A stretch of DNA of 64,000 nucleotides from Bursaphelenchus xylophilus (taxonomy: Eukaryota > Nematoda > Chromadorea > Rhabditida > Aphelenchoididae): assembly GCA_904066235.2 (NCBI GenBank), contig CAJFCV020000005.1, positions 4,087,501 through 4,151,500 on the forward strand, given 5' to 3'. Made by a program: the position numbers and the translations under genes. Of this stretch, positions 42,401 to 53,300 are shown in pieces. How positions within the stretch are numbered: position 1 is the first letter of the stretch; the number at the start of each line of letters is the position of its first letter. A model generated the notes under the pieces. The model worked only from the letters and a program-made list of their open reading frames with translations, was not told the origin of the DNA and searched no databases.

Positions 42401-45400
42401 AGACGTTTGAGGTTTTCGTGGTGGGACCCAAACATGGGCATTAAAACGAAAACATGGCCGAAAGGCATTGATGTATATATGTATTTGAACGAAATTTTGT
42501 AAACATTGTCTTGGCGGAGGGTATTTTAGATTCTGAAAATTTTCAGCCGTATTTTTAAAAAACGGCCGAAAATTAATTTTTCTCAAAAAAAATTCATTGT
42601 GGTTTTCAAAAATCAAATTTTTGAAAATGAATAATCAAAAAATTTTTTTTCCCCAAAAATCGGTCATTCGACCCGATTTTGGTTGTTTCGAGCGGTCGCG
42701 GAATCCACCGCTTGCTATGATGATACTCCTCTTCCTTTGCCTTTTCCCCTTGACCTTGGCCGAAGATGTCTACGATGCGAGAAACTTGACGGCCATGGGC
42801 GCCAAACACCCGTTGTGAGGCTCTTTTCTTTCGTTTTATTTTTCATTTTCAGTAAGTTTGTTTGATATTCTCAATAAAATCTTCCGATTTCAGAGTCCTA
42901 GAAATTGGCGATGAGCTGAGTAAGTTGTCAGTTTTCGTTGTGAAATCGACGTTAATCGGGTTTTAAAGCCTTTTATTTTTAGCCGAAATTCGTTTCGAAC
43001 TGTTGGGCCCGGTTTTCATCGAACTTCATCTAGTCATCCTCTTCTCAAACCACACAGAACGGAATTCGTAAGCCTCAAGGTAGACTAAAAAATGCGTTTT
43101 TTCAGAGGATATGGGGGGTATCAAACGTTTCCAGAGTTTCGGCACTGCAAGGACAATGTGTTCGGATTCTTGTACGACAAAACCGGCGATTTGTTTGGTA
43201 CGTTTTGAAACTCCCAGATTCTTTTTCAAATTTCGCGTCTACACTGTATAGAGCATCTACACCCCACGTCAAACTGAGATAATCTAAAACGGTCCGGTGA
43301 ATGGAGAAATTCGCAAAAAAAAAATAAAAAAAGACGCGAAAAAACCTTTTTGTCGGGGAAGAAATGGGGAATTTTTGGGGCGAAAGAGTACGCTTTTATG
43401 TGTCTTTTTTCTCTCTTTCTCTGCGAAACCAAGACGAAGTGTAAAAAACCGATAGCGAAGAGTCTATTCCGCTCATCGGACTCCTCAGTTTGACGTGCTC
43501 CCTGCATAATATTCCCTGAAAATTTTGACTCGATATGTTTTGTAACTCCACTTTTAGACCGACCAGAACCTGAACACATGACATGCGGAGATTTCAATGG
43601 CCAATTGATCTCGCTCCCAGTCAACAAGGCCAATCCCGGCTGGTTCACATTGAGCTTGTTGGTGACTCGGCGTGGCCGGGTATACGGTAATGGAAAGTAT
43701 GTGGGCACACTGAATGTGCGCCCGTTTCTGCGCCGCCTCGAAAACGGTCTCGAAGCGTTTTTGTTGAATTTGCATAATCTGAAGAAGGCGAAATTGTATT
43801 TCCAATCGGATCTGGTGGTGAGGGGAGTGAGCGGCGGCGAAGAGATCATCAATGGGACAAGTGTGAACACCACGGAAAGCCCTGTACCAGGTCCGTCACA
43901 GGCTGCAATTGACTTTTATGATTATTTTGCCCTTTCGGCCTCGCTGCTCATTGCTTTGATGTAAGTTGGATACTGTAGAAGTACTGTAACCTAGTACAAT
44001 ATAATTGATATGTCCTGCGTTTTAGTGGCATGGTCCTCTCGAGCAGTGTTGCAACCGGTTGGGCCTGCTGTATCTTGCGATCGGCATATTCGGAAGGCGT
44101 AAGTTTGAGTACAACATTATGCCAATTTTCGTGATGGAACCAAAAATTTACCAAAAAAATTGGCTCCTAATGGAGCTGCTATGTTTTAGCAGATGATTGC
44201 CAACCTTTCTTTATCACTTTTTTACGATTTTTTTGCAGCAAGACCAACTAGCCGACGAGAAATACTTTGGCGAACATGTTGTACTACCCAAGACCAAGAC
44301 GGTGAGTACGAAGAGTAAGAGAAGCAAGAAGGACGCGAAAAGCAGCAGGGCCAAGAGCAACAAGGAGAGCAAAGCCGGCGGCACCAAGTCCACTGCAGGC
44401 GAGGATCAGAAGAGCGATTACAAAACGGCCCATGCTGGGGCGAACCAGAACAACAACAAGAGCTCCTATGTGACCGCTGAGGATGCCGAGTCCAATATTC
44501 AGATATAACCAAAGAATGGGGAGAATATAGAAAGCGGGGAGAAGAAAATTCACTGACAATAAACTTATTCAGCGCGGATTTTAATGGATTTTCTGGGGTC
44601 TGAAGGGAAATTTGGGGGGTTTGGTGGAGAGATTTGAAATATTCTTAAAAATTATGGTATAAAATGGTGGGTAAATGAAGACAATTCCTTGAAAATTGTT
44701 AGAGATTTCTTGGAGTTATATTTATGACCGGTTTTTTCGTGGAATTTGCGGGCGAAAAGAAATTCCTCCAATAAAAAATATGCAAGAAAAGCAAAATATC
44801 GTCCGAAAATGGAGGACGCCAGAGAAAAAGAGAGTCCAAGTTACCCCAGCTAAAGGGTCAGGGCTTCCCTCCCCTATAGGCCAAAATAGGTGATGGAAGA
44901 CGGATGATTAGCCGGTTGTACAAATACTTCGAGTTAATATAACCGGTTATTCAACTGCCCATGGGGCTTGGCTTCAGAGGGCAGCTGCCTACGCGGCCAG
45001 CCGAAAATTTTTTGGGGAGCTGAACTAGGGCTCCCATCGGGAGGTTCGGCTTAGATTGAGAAACAGGAGGAGGTCTCCCCGCTGGAAGTGAATGAAGTCA
45101 TGGTTTTCGCAAGTGTGGGACGAATCAGTGCTGTATTTGCGTTATGGGGCCATGATAACATTATAACCCCATTGCCGGCAAAAAGATTGAGCGACTTTCC
45201 TCGGGGGTCGAGGAAAGACATTCGTAATGGAAATCAGCTTTGTCCAAAAACATGATATCATTCCGTGATTTGAAATTGTATCCCAAAAAACATGGACCAG
45301 AGGCACTTCTCAAAAGTTCCTCCGTTAAAATTTTTAGGAAAAAATCCATTTTTTTTGATTTAGAAAGAATTGATAAGTAAACCGAATTTTGATCCCACAA

Positions 45401-46864
45401 AAGCTCCAAAAAACAATTAGACGTCCTTTCCGAAGTGCCTACAACCCATTTCCCACCCCAACTCACCTAAATTTGACCGGTTCCGCGCTCTCGGCCACTT
45501 GTTTTTCGGAGTGCCAACAAATCGCCCAGCTGTCTTCGGTGATTTGAAGCGACGAAATTAGCTCCGGCAGGGTCGGCTCCTGACTGGGCGGCAGTGGAAT
45601 TGTCTGAAGGAACTCCGGAGACGCCACCACAACATCCCGCCATATTGCGACCAGTCGACTTTTGAATTCATTGGCCACGGCTTCGATCGGGAGGTAGACA
45701 GTGGTGGTCAGCATGGAGTCGCGGAACGCCTGGAATATCTGTTTGAGATTTTGTGATCGAAAATAATTTTAAAAAAATCAAAAATTTCTTAACCTTCGGT
45801 TTAAAAATCTCGGTTATTTCTGCAAAGCGCGGGCTAAAAATTTCAAATGTAGCTTATAAAATCGCGCCCTAAATCTTGGCCAAGCTTCAGTAAAACCAAA
45901 AAAAATTTTTTTTTAATTTTCAATTTAATTTTCAGCAATGCTATGCCATTTTTTGACCTCCCAAAGCTCAAATTAACTCAATTCACCCACCTGAAATCCC
46001 ATCGGAGTCCAGAGCCACCCTCCATTCGCTTTCTTGGACTGAGTAAACCATTTCAAATTAGCGGCCGAAACTTCTTGAAGCTGGATGAGATGCGAGTCAT
46101 CGAAAAACCAATTCATTTTGACTCCTTGAGTCGTATCCAAGGTTGTCTCGACATTGACTTGATTTAAAAGACCTAAAAGTAGAGAAAATAATTTTAAAAA
46201 TAGTACAACTTGCTTTGAATTTGGTTGGTAAAAAGGTCCGAGATTGCGCGACAGCCTTGGAAACAGCTGAGAGGAGAGCTGGTAGAAGCGCATCGAGTGG
46301 GGCAAGTCGAGTTTACCGCTTCCAGATCAGTGCAGCCAACATTACACTACAAAGTTTGTTTAGTCATCGTATTTTCGAAAAATTATGGAAGAAAAAAAGT
46401 TGTCAACATTGATGAAATTTTGCAAAGATTTGATTGAAATCGTCTAATTGTAAGACAATGGCATTTTTTATTTTAAAAAATGAGTCAAAACCTCACCGCC
46501 GAGACGTGGCATTCAAAATCGCATGCCGTGGTTGTACTCTCTGGCCATTCCAGGTCGTTTGAAGGTAAAGGATATGCCTAAATATTCAAAATTATATTGC
46601 ATTTGATATCATGCTTTGAAAAAAAAATTTTGGAATTGAAAAATCAAAATTTTTTTAGTCCCACGACGAAAACTTTTCAATTTGTAAAACGCAGAATAGC
46701 GAATCCCAGTCATCAAAACTTACGATATTTTTGTCCAAGCAACTTTCCTGACATTTTTGATTTGAATCGGAAGTGATTGTGCAATAAAAACAAGGTAGCA
46801 ATGTAACAAAAACTACAGTAAATACTTCTATCTTGTCTAGAAACGGCGGCCATTTGCGCCGCAT
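30406..46864 (-). CDS. rol-3: ROL-3/ROS1-family receptor tyrosine kinase
   Basis: Twenty-three exons join in phase from ATG 46864 to the stop at 30408-30406, giving about 2451 aa, close to the ROS1/ROL-3 size. Exons: 46864-46724, 46577-46497, 46346-46214, 46172-45991, 45738-45467, 39760-39579, 39540-39397, 38915-38419, 37706-37098, 37012-36573, 36219-35709, 35643-35083, 34911-34706, 34631-33960, 33764-33566, 33489-33331, 33265-33065, 32964-32068, 31998-31641, 31527-31260, 31221-31077, 31030-30718, 30590-30406. Order: signal peptide, Cys-rich region, YWTD-type beta-propeller and fibronectin III segments, one transmembrane helix (about residues 1911-1937), then a kinase domain with [21 protein letters not shown] and ADFG, and an activation loop DIYKDDYY like ROS1. 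In C. elegans ROL-3 acts in epidermal/cuticle integrity (family knowledge). TTTTTTTTAG ends at 46899, a likely spliced-leader acceptor. Intron 5 holds two genes on the other strand. Confidence 0.94.
36322..36556. mobile_element. MITE, CA(T/C)GTCAATCC family, copy 1
   Basis: A 235 bp element in a rol-3 intron with inverted ends CATGTCAATCCA and TGGATTGACGTG, flanked by GCTAT on both sides (5-bp target duplication). It is closely similar along its length to the copy at 41411. No coding capacity. Confidence 0.85.
37885..38366. repeat. Dispersed repeat, copy 1 (rol-3 intron 8)
   Basis: Blocks beginning TATGCAAGAAAAGCAAAA and ending near ATTGAAAAACAG match 44770-45075 in order and orientation. 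Within this copy the TATGCAAGAAAAGCAAAA unit occurs twice (near 37895 and 37975). A small GC-rich foldback interrupts it. Confidence 0.65.
38137..38222. mobile_element. Small GC-rich foldback with TA flanks
   Basis: Near-perfect inverted arms with the core GTCGGGAAAATAACCCGGCGG-like sequence surround a short tandem of GCGGGGTGGTCCGCC. TA flanks both ends. The outer ends (TCAGTCCGTCGGG) resemble those of the 9225 element, suggesting related TA-targeting families. Confidence 0.65.
40024..42350 (+). CDS. Nested membrane protein A, unknown family
   Basis: Six exons join in phase: 40024-40036, 40099-40228, 40297-40406, 40693-41119, 41184-41256 and 41913-42350, giving 396 aa. The N-terminal two thirds looks like a beta-rich domain with the signature [17 protein letters not shown], then a hydrophobic segment ([20 protein letters not shown]) that should span the membrane, then a long Lys-rich, low-complexity tail ([19 protein letters not shown]). 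The whole gene lies inside rol-3 intron 5 on the opposite strand. It is a tandem paralogue of the next gene: same order of domain, helix and Lys-rich tail, and a shared RxGxVYGNGxxxGTL core. No obvious signal peptide is seen at this start, whereas the neighbour has one. TTTTTTCAG ends at 40013, a likely leader acceptor. A galectin-like fold is possible but unproven. Confidence 0.78.
40443..40667. repeat. Foldback repeat in intron 3 of gene A
   Basis: Inverted arms with CTTCCTTTTTCTGGCCCCG at both ends enclose a spacer holding several TAAGCC units. Confidence 0.6.
41411..41633. mobile_element. MITE, CA(T/C)GTCAATCC family, copy 2
   Basis: A 223 bp element in the last intron of nested gene A, with ends CACGTCAATCCA and TGGATTGACGTG, flanked by AGTAG on both sides (5-bp duplication). 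Same orientation as the copy at 36322 and very similar to it. Confidence 0.87.
42717..44508 (+). CDS. Nested membrane protein B, unknown family
   Basis: Seven exons join in phase: 42717-42814, 42894-42919, 42983-43067, 43106-43197, 43558-43960, 44026-44098 and 44239-44508, giving 348 aa. It starts with a clear signal peptide ([19 protein letters not shown]). An extracellular, probably beta-rich domain follows with [18 protein letters not shown] and N-glycosylation sites (NHT, NGT, NTT). One membrane helix ([20 protein letters not shown]) precedes a Lys/Ser-rich cytosolic tail ([17 protein letters not shown]). It sits about 370 bp downstream of paralogue A in the same orientation, so a tandem duplication is likely. 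Both lie within a rol-3 intron and are read against it. Type I topology is inferred. Function not known to me. Confidence 0.8.
44770..45075. repeat. Dispersed repeat, copy 2 (rol-3 intron 5)
   Basis: Matches 37885-38366 in blocks (TATGCAAGAAAAGCAAAA; AACCGGTTATTC; GGCTTCAGAGGGCAGCTG) and lacks the GC-rich foldback found in copy 1. Confidence 0.65.
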
Positions 46865-46901
46865 TCTCCCTGGAATTCGGCCAGAATCCGCTGGATTTCT
46901 A

Positions 46902-49244
46902 AAAAAAAAAGTATTATCAAATTTTGTCCAAACTTTTACTTTTTAAAAAATAAATTGTAAAAATCGAGGTTGTGATTGCAAAATTATGATACTGGATTTG
47001 AAATTGTCGAAGAACGGCGTAGAAAGTTGTCAAAAAGGTTTCAAATGGGGCGATTTATTACCAAAGGAAGGTCTCTTCATCTACTGACCTTCCAGAACGA
47101 TGGAAAAGAAATTTTTGTTTTAATAGGTAATGAGAAAAATGAGAAAGGAAGGAGACGCTAGACAAAAAAACGATAATTTTCACACTTTTCCGCAGAATTT
47201 TGCAATTTTTTTAGGTCAATAAAATTTTCAAAATAAAAAAAAAAAGAATAAAAATCAAAGAGCTCTGATTTGCTTCAAATAGGTGTAATAAAACTCTAAT
47301 TTCAATTTTTGCCAAGGTTTCATCAAAAGCCTTGGCAAAAATTGCACATCGAATTTTGAGTATCTCTCAACAAGGTCAACTCAAAAAAGGGCCCAAAGTC
47401 ATCAAAAAATATAATTGTCATTATTTTTTTATGTTTGCCAAGTAAAATTTCATAATACTGCTTACGCAACTTTGCAAAATAAAATCATTATCTAGACCTA
47501 TTACAATATAAAATTCTGACACAAATCGGCCCAAAAATTACGAAATTTAAAAATACCTAGCAAATTGTAAGACAGTTTTCGAAAAATCACCTTCACATAC
47601 AAAAATCCAGACCCCAAACAATTAATAAACCCTCCCAAAAATCGAACAACCACGGTGAAAGGCGCAAACCGAAGGTAGATTGATTTTGATTGATTATAAA
47701 AAAATCATCGATAACATGATTAGAATCCCAATATTTGAGCGGGGAATTCGACGAAAAATACTTTCAAAAACACTTTTTTTCGAATTAAAATATCCGAAAG
47801 ATGTCACTCCACATTATAGTAAAGTCATAAGCGATGAAGAAGAAAGGATGAGAAATAGAAGAATGAGGGGAAAACTGGAAGGTGCGGAGAGGAATTTGAA
47901 TACAAAATAAATGGATTTCGTGCTTGATAAAAGCCGTAACAACAAGATTTCTAAAGATCCTGTAGTTTACAAATTAATTAAAGAATAAAGTGTGAGCAAA
48001 GCTATTTTAAAAGCTTTTTTTAATAAACCCATTATTTCCCAAATGACGTCATTTCTAGTAAAACCAAAAATTCCCTTTAGGCGAAAATGGCATAATGATT
48101 CATTTCCTTCAACCAAATGACCGCCCAATCTTACAAACACGGCTTGCGAAACCGTTTTAACTTGCAAATCACCCGGCTTGAAGCGACCTTACATTGCATG
48201 ACCCCTCCTTTCCGATCAGAGCGCGCATTTCTCCCACGCGAAAGAGCCCCTTCCTTTTGACCGCTGGCCCTTATTTCCCCATACCTGACCGCAGGGAGAA
48301 TGAGTATGCAAATTTTGTGCGGCGCCTCAACTTTTCCCTGTATTTTCGTTTTTCTCTTTTTCTCCGCGCCCTCTCTCACGTCGCCGCGATCTCGAAATAT
48401 GCGGGTATTTGCATATAAAGACCTTCAAGAGCGCCAAGGTGAAAAGAAGAAGGAACGGGAGGTTAAGAACATGTAACAAGAGGCCCAAATATGGGTTAGG
48501 AGTTTGGGTTCACCTTTTAGGGGAAGAGGGGGCCGCTAAGAGGGATTTCCATGCAAAATCCTTTGTAAAATGAAAAATTATGCGCAATGCGGTAGAAGAA
48601 GGGCAACAAAATTTAGATCAAGTCATGTAGTAGGGCCTGAAAATGAGTTACAAAAGAAGTCGGATCAGATTTTACAAAAATCATCAAAATACGGCAGAAA
48701 CATAATTTTTTGTGATTTTTGGTCTAATTAAGCGATTTTAAAGCAACAAGGCTTCGAAAAACATAAAATATGACTATATATCTTTTTTACAATTCTAAAA
48801 ACTACCTCTTAACTTACATTTCCCGTCAAATCTCTCCATTTTTTCAAATTTCTCCCACTGATGTCTAGTACAATATAAAAAATCATCTAATACGCTCAAT
48901 AAGCCCTCCAAATCTCCCAACAGCTTCCTTGATTAATCCCACAAGCCCCGAACACTCAAAAATTCCTAATTCCTTCACCTTTATCTCCCCCGATCTGCGT
49001 TTGCAACCGCTCTTTGGTGGCATAATATTGGGTGACCTCCAAAACAATGCCCATCGCTCGATCACCGAGAATCAGGCCGTTGCGACGGGAAATCGAAAAA
49101 AAAACTAACATCTTTATTTAGAAGCCAAAATACTGTGAAACCAGCAAGTACAATATAAAATAGTTAATAAAATCTGAGAATTAATATAATTCCCAAACAA
49201 AAATCGATGAAAAATTGAGAGAATGCAGCTAAAATACGAATTAC
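46902..49244. other. Spacer between rol-3 and the aldo-keto reductase gene
   Basis: AT-rich. A small hairpin (TTTTTGCCAAGG opposite CCTTGGCAAAAA) sits near 47308-47342. A GC-richer block at 48200-48460 with GCATATAAAG near 48410 looks promoter-like, but no gene follows convincingly. A short open frame on the minus strand near 48975-49090 (RRNGLILGDRAMGIVLE) may be an exon relic. Confidence 0.4.
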
Positions 49245-52036
49245 TTAGTCATAGCACGGGAAGAATGCGCTCTTCTTCAAATGAGGATAGATAAACAGTC
49301 GGATGTCCTCTTTAATCTCATCGAATCTCTTGATATCCTCTTCTGACAGGTCAAAATCGAAGACATCAAAGTTCTCCTGGATTCTGGAGGGCGTCAGACT
49401 CTTGGGGATCACACTGATCTTCAAATGGATCAAATGGCGGAGCAAAATCTGCAAAAAAACTTTTTATTATGTATCAATCGGCAGGCTGAAGTAAAAATTC
49501 CTAAGCAAAAGTAAAAATTCAAAGAAATTTTGAAAACCCATGATTTTTCTAGTACCTCCTAACAACATTCAGATCATAAACTAAAAAGACGGTCATCTTT
49601 ATCAATTACATTACTTAAGATACCTAAAAAATAAAAAAAACCTCAAATTTATTAGGTTGTCCAACAAATAATGACCCTCTTCGAAAAATTTATTTTTTTG
49701 GTAAAATTTACCGCAATAACTGCGATCTATTTAATCAAAATAATTATCATGCGCTTTATCACGCTTGTTACGACGTGCCAAAATTTTTTTTATGTCTGTA
49801 GCTTTGCAACCCTGGCTTCTGGAGCCGATGAAACTTTTTAAGGCCTTTTGAAGGGTGTCTTGATTGTCGAATTCCCTACCACTGGTGAAACGTGCTAGAT
49901 TCTTGAACTGATGGTAATGTGAATAGGCCAGCTTTGACAAATAGGCTGGACGAGGGAAAGTCTCGTATCTCTATTAAATCGGCTTCTGGAGGGTCATCTT
50001 TCAAAGGGGACGTTCCGTGTAGCCGCTAAGAATTTTTGGACTTCTGCGGCGCATCGTTGAAGACAGACGCTGCCACAAACTGTCTATCTGGATACAGTAG
50101 GGGATGGTATCTACATTTTGGCCAGCTTTCAAGAAGCTGTGTTGTACTATTTCCCATGCTGCACCATCAAGAACTAGTCATCACCTTGTTTTGGGGGGAG
50201 TCGGGCTTTGACAAGTGCCGCAGTGATACCCTCGGAGGACTCCGTTCAGCATATCTGGTCTGGTTGTCCCAGTAGGTCCTCTTTTCATCAGAGGCAACGT
50301 TTCGATCCAGAAAACGGAACGCAAACGCGAGAAATGTAAAGATTCCAATCTTTGCTTTGACCCAATAACATGGGAAAAAGTTGCCGAGCATTTTTTGAAT
50401 TCCATCGACATCAAATGGTTAGCCGCCGATTATTTCAGCAGCCAGACAATGTCAGAGACGCGTTGAATATTGATTCTAGGATATTCGTCAACCGACGACC
50501 TCAGGGTAAATTGATAAAGTTCGGATTCCGTACTTTATCTTTGTGTCCCTTGCCGTCAAATCGTAATTTTTAAATCCATCGTTTCACCGTGTTCAGACTC
50601 AGAACACACTAGTCGAACATAGCGTTGATACTTTGCGTAGCTTCTGAAACTTTCGCATCCTGTTTTTGCCCGTAAAAGATGACAGCGCGAACCGACTTTT
50701 TTTTGATAATTTTTGATTAGGGCTAAATTACTGTAATTTGGTCCCAATATGACAAACGATGCATCAAACGAAAGCCTGAAATCTCAGCTACAAAATTATA
50801 TAATATTTCGAAATTCCATCATCGCTTGCCTTTTTTAGAGGCTTTAAACTTTGCCCCTCTCACAGAGGGTCATTATTTGTTGGACAACCTAATACAAGTC
50901 CTTACCTGAGCCGGTGTTTTCTTGTATTTCTGGCTCAGCTCCTGGACCAGCGGATGGTTGAGGCAATCAGCTTCAGGCCACTTGTCGTCAAAGTTCTTGA
51001 TAAATCCTGTTTTTCTCGCTGGAGAGCCCAAAGTTGCGTAAGAAGTCACCGTAATGTTGTGCTTCTCACAAAACTCGACCAAAGCCCGTCTTCTGGAGAA
51101 GATGTGGAGCTCAACTTGGAGATTCTGAGGCTTCACTTCAGCCTTATTGTAGAGATCTTCCAACTGAGGGACCGTGAAATTGGAGACACCAATCGCTCTG
51201 AAGGTCCCTTGTTTATAATACTTCTCCAAGACTCTCCAGGTGTCAATATGGGGGACGTTGTTGGGCTCGAGGATCTCTGGCTCGGCTTCAATGGGCTCTT
51301 TGGTGTTGGGATCCATCTAAAATTAGAAAATTTTAATATTCGGGTAACCTAAATATTAACTACCCCATTTTAAACCTCTTACCTTTGCACAACAAGCATT
51401 GTGGATCAAGTAGAGGTCGATATAATCAGTCTTTAGAGCTTTCAGAGAGTATTGGATAAAGTATTCGGCATCTTCGGGGACATGACCTTGGAGAGGTAAC
51501 TAAAACAATATAAGTCAATTTTTCGACAACTTCCTTTCGCGGAAAATATTTGAAAAGGCAAAAAAATTTATTATCTGTCACTTAAAATACACAGCTCAAA
51601 TATCAAACAAATTTCAGACATCAAGTTATATTATATTCGACGTTGATACCTAAAATCTCAAAAAAAAGCTGAATCTGACCAAAAAATTTGACCACAATCA
51701 ATGTTGCAGCTTCAGAAAGGCAGAATGAACCTTATTTACTCTAAATCACAACCATTTTCTGCTAGTAATACTATAAAAACACCTTACTTTTGTGGTCAAG
51801 AAGATGTCTTCCCTCTTGAATTTCCCGGCTTTGTAGTACTCTTCCAACACCTCCCCAATCACGTGCTCGTTCTTGTAGAGGTAGGCTGTGTCGATATACC
51901 GATAACCAGCATCCAACGCGACTCTCAGACACTTTTCCAGCGTTTCTGGGTTGTCACTTAGCCATGTGCCATAGCCGATCAACGGAAACTTGACGCCATT
52001 CGAAAACTTGGTGAAGAACTTCTCGTTAGTGGTCAT
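49245..52036 (-). CDS. Aldo-keto reductase
   Basis: Exons 52036-51788, 51499-51383, 51316-50906 and 49448-49245 join in phase into 326 aa, the usual size. The catalytic tetrad is visible: Asp49 and Tyr54 in GYRYIDTAYLYKNE, Lys83 at the exon 1 end (LTTK) and His116 in LYLIHNA. The AKR signature GVSNFTVPQLEDL and the cofactor region around VIPKSLTPSRIQENFDVF are present. It should reduce carbonyl substrates with NAD(P)H in the cytosol; the substrate cannot be inferred. The last intron (49449-50905) is 1.46 kb because a mariner fills most of it, ending only about 14 bp from the exon 3 donor. Splice signals remain intact. Confidence 0.93.
49652..50892 (-). mobile_element. Mariner (irritans-like ends), decayed transposase
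   Basis: Ends are exact inverted copies beginning TTAGGTTGTCCAACAAATAA over at least 29 bp, with TA on each side (49650-49651 and 50893-50894). On the minus strand, fragments resemble mariner transposase: a SDEKRTYWDN stretch like the first catalytic Asp region (near 50290), KVMTSS, and a C-terminal block with YHQFKNLARF and GREFDNQDT (near 49850). Stops and frame breaks separate these, so it is not autonomous. Well-kept ends but a broken gene suggest mobilisation in trans or relatively recent insertion. Confidence 0.88.
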
Positions 52037-52707
52037 CTTTAGATATTGTAAGTCTAAAAGCAACTTTTAATACTAAGTTCAAGGTAAAGAAAACCTTAGG
52101 TTGGAGAAAAAATCGCAATATTATACATCACATCTACCTAAAATCTGGCAGGGCAAAAACAAAAAACTTCTCGGGCAATTCTGACGAGAAATGTTTGTGA
52201 AAATGATAAGGACATGAGACTACACACCTATAAACCCTTTTCAATCTTTAAAAATCACCAGAAAAATGAAAAATCATCAAAACATTGGAGTTAGGAAAGA
52301 TAACGAAGAACGATAAGATAAAGGTCGAACTCAACGGTTTGCTGTTGTCAAATTGTATACAACAGACGTGCCAGGCTGTGAAAAGCATAATAAAGGGCAA
52401 AAACATGCAATACATCCATTTTCACACATTTTTTTGATCGAGGTGCCTAGTACAATATAAAATAATAAAAATTAAACGAACCTCGCTCGAAAAGTTTTCT
52501 AAAATGACTGAATTCGCACTCTAAACTAAAACACTTTTAAATTGGCCGATATCAGACCCCAATTTCTAGTCCAAACACTATTTCTCTCCCACATAACCTT
52601 TGGCCTTTTTTTTGTTTATTTTCCCCAAAAAATATTTTTGCAAAAATTGGCCGAATTTTGCCGTGAGAGGCGAAAGAGTCAAATGTAAAAAAGATTCATC
52701 GTTTTGA

Positions 52708-53300
52708 CAAGGAAAGTACTTTTATGGGGGCTCCTACTTTTTCACGGGACATATCTCAAAAAATCAGAAAAAATGCGCTGATCAAGGATATATAAATCTT
52801 AGCTGCCCATTTTAGGTTTTTAGGGGTGAAAACTCCATCGGAAGTTGACTTAAAGTCCTATATGAACCCCTTTTCGCTTAATTTTTCACAGGTTTACAAT
52901 TTTTATTCTAGCTTAAAATGGTGTTTATTGAGTTTCTAAGACGTAATAAGACAGTCTTGGCCCAAAAATTCATTTTTCCGACCTTCAACTTCAAAAAAAG
53001 TTGATTTAGCCCAAAAGGGAAATCGAACCTGTGCGGCGTCCCCTCTCTTGATTCCCAGACTACGGCACTAACCACTCGGCCACACCGCTCTCTTCCGAAG
53101 GAAGAGAACGAATGCGCTTTTTATCGTTTCGAATTCCTGCGCCTTTTGTAGGGAAATTAAGCCAGTTTTTGGGCATTTTCACCCCTAAAAACCTAAAATG
53201 GGCAGCTAAGATTTATATATCCTTGATCAGCACATTTTTTCTGATTTTTTGAGATATGTCCCGTCAAAAAGTAGGAGCCCCCATAAAAGTACTTTCCTTG
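52708..53300. mobile_element. Foldback TIR element, CAAGG family, copy 2
   Basis: Arms 52708-52832 and 53175-53300 are near-perfect inverted copies starting CAAGGAAAGTAC. TGA flanks both ends (52705-52707 and 53301-53303). The spacer contains a tRNA-like segment. No coding capacity. Confidence 0.87.
53010..53090 (-). other. tRNA-like segment inside the foldback
   Basis: Read on the minus strand it holds TGGCCGAGTGG (A box) and GGTTCGATTTC (B box), with a length and variable region like a Leu/Ser-type tRNA. The T-stem and acceptor pairing are poor, so a functional tRNA is unlikely. Confidence 0.55.

Noticed and set aside
43226..43873. 215-codon minus-strand frame across nested gene B
   Set aside because: It is antisense to a well-supported exon (43558-43960) and has no start or splice logic of its own.
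48975..49090. Minus-strand exon reading RRNGLILGDRAMGIVLEVTQ
   Set aside because: Protein-like but without a proper acceptor at its 5' side or a partner exon; kept only as a possible relic.
53010..53090. A functional tRNA gene
   Set aside because: A and B boxes are present but the T-stem and acceptor stem have several mismatches and the segment lies inside a transposable element.
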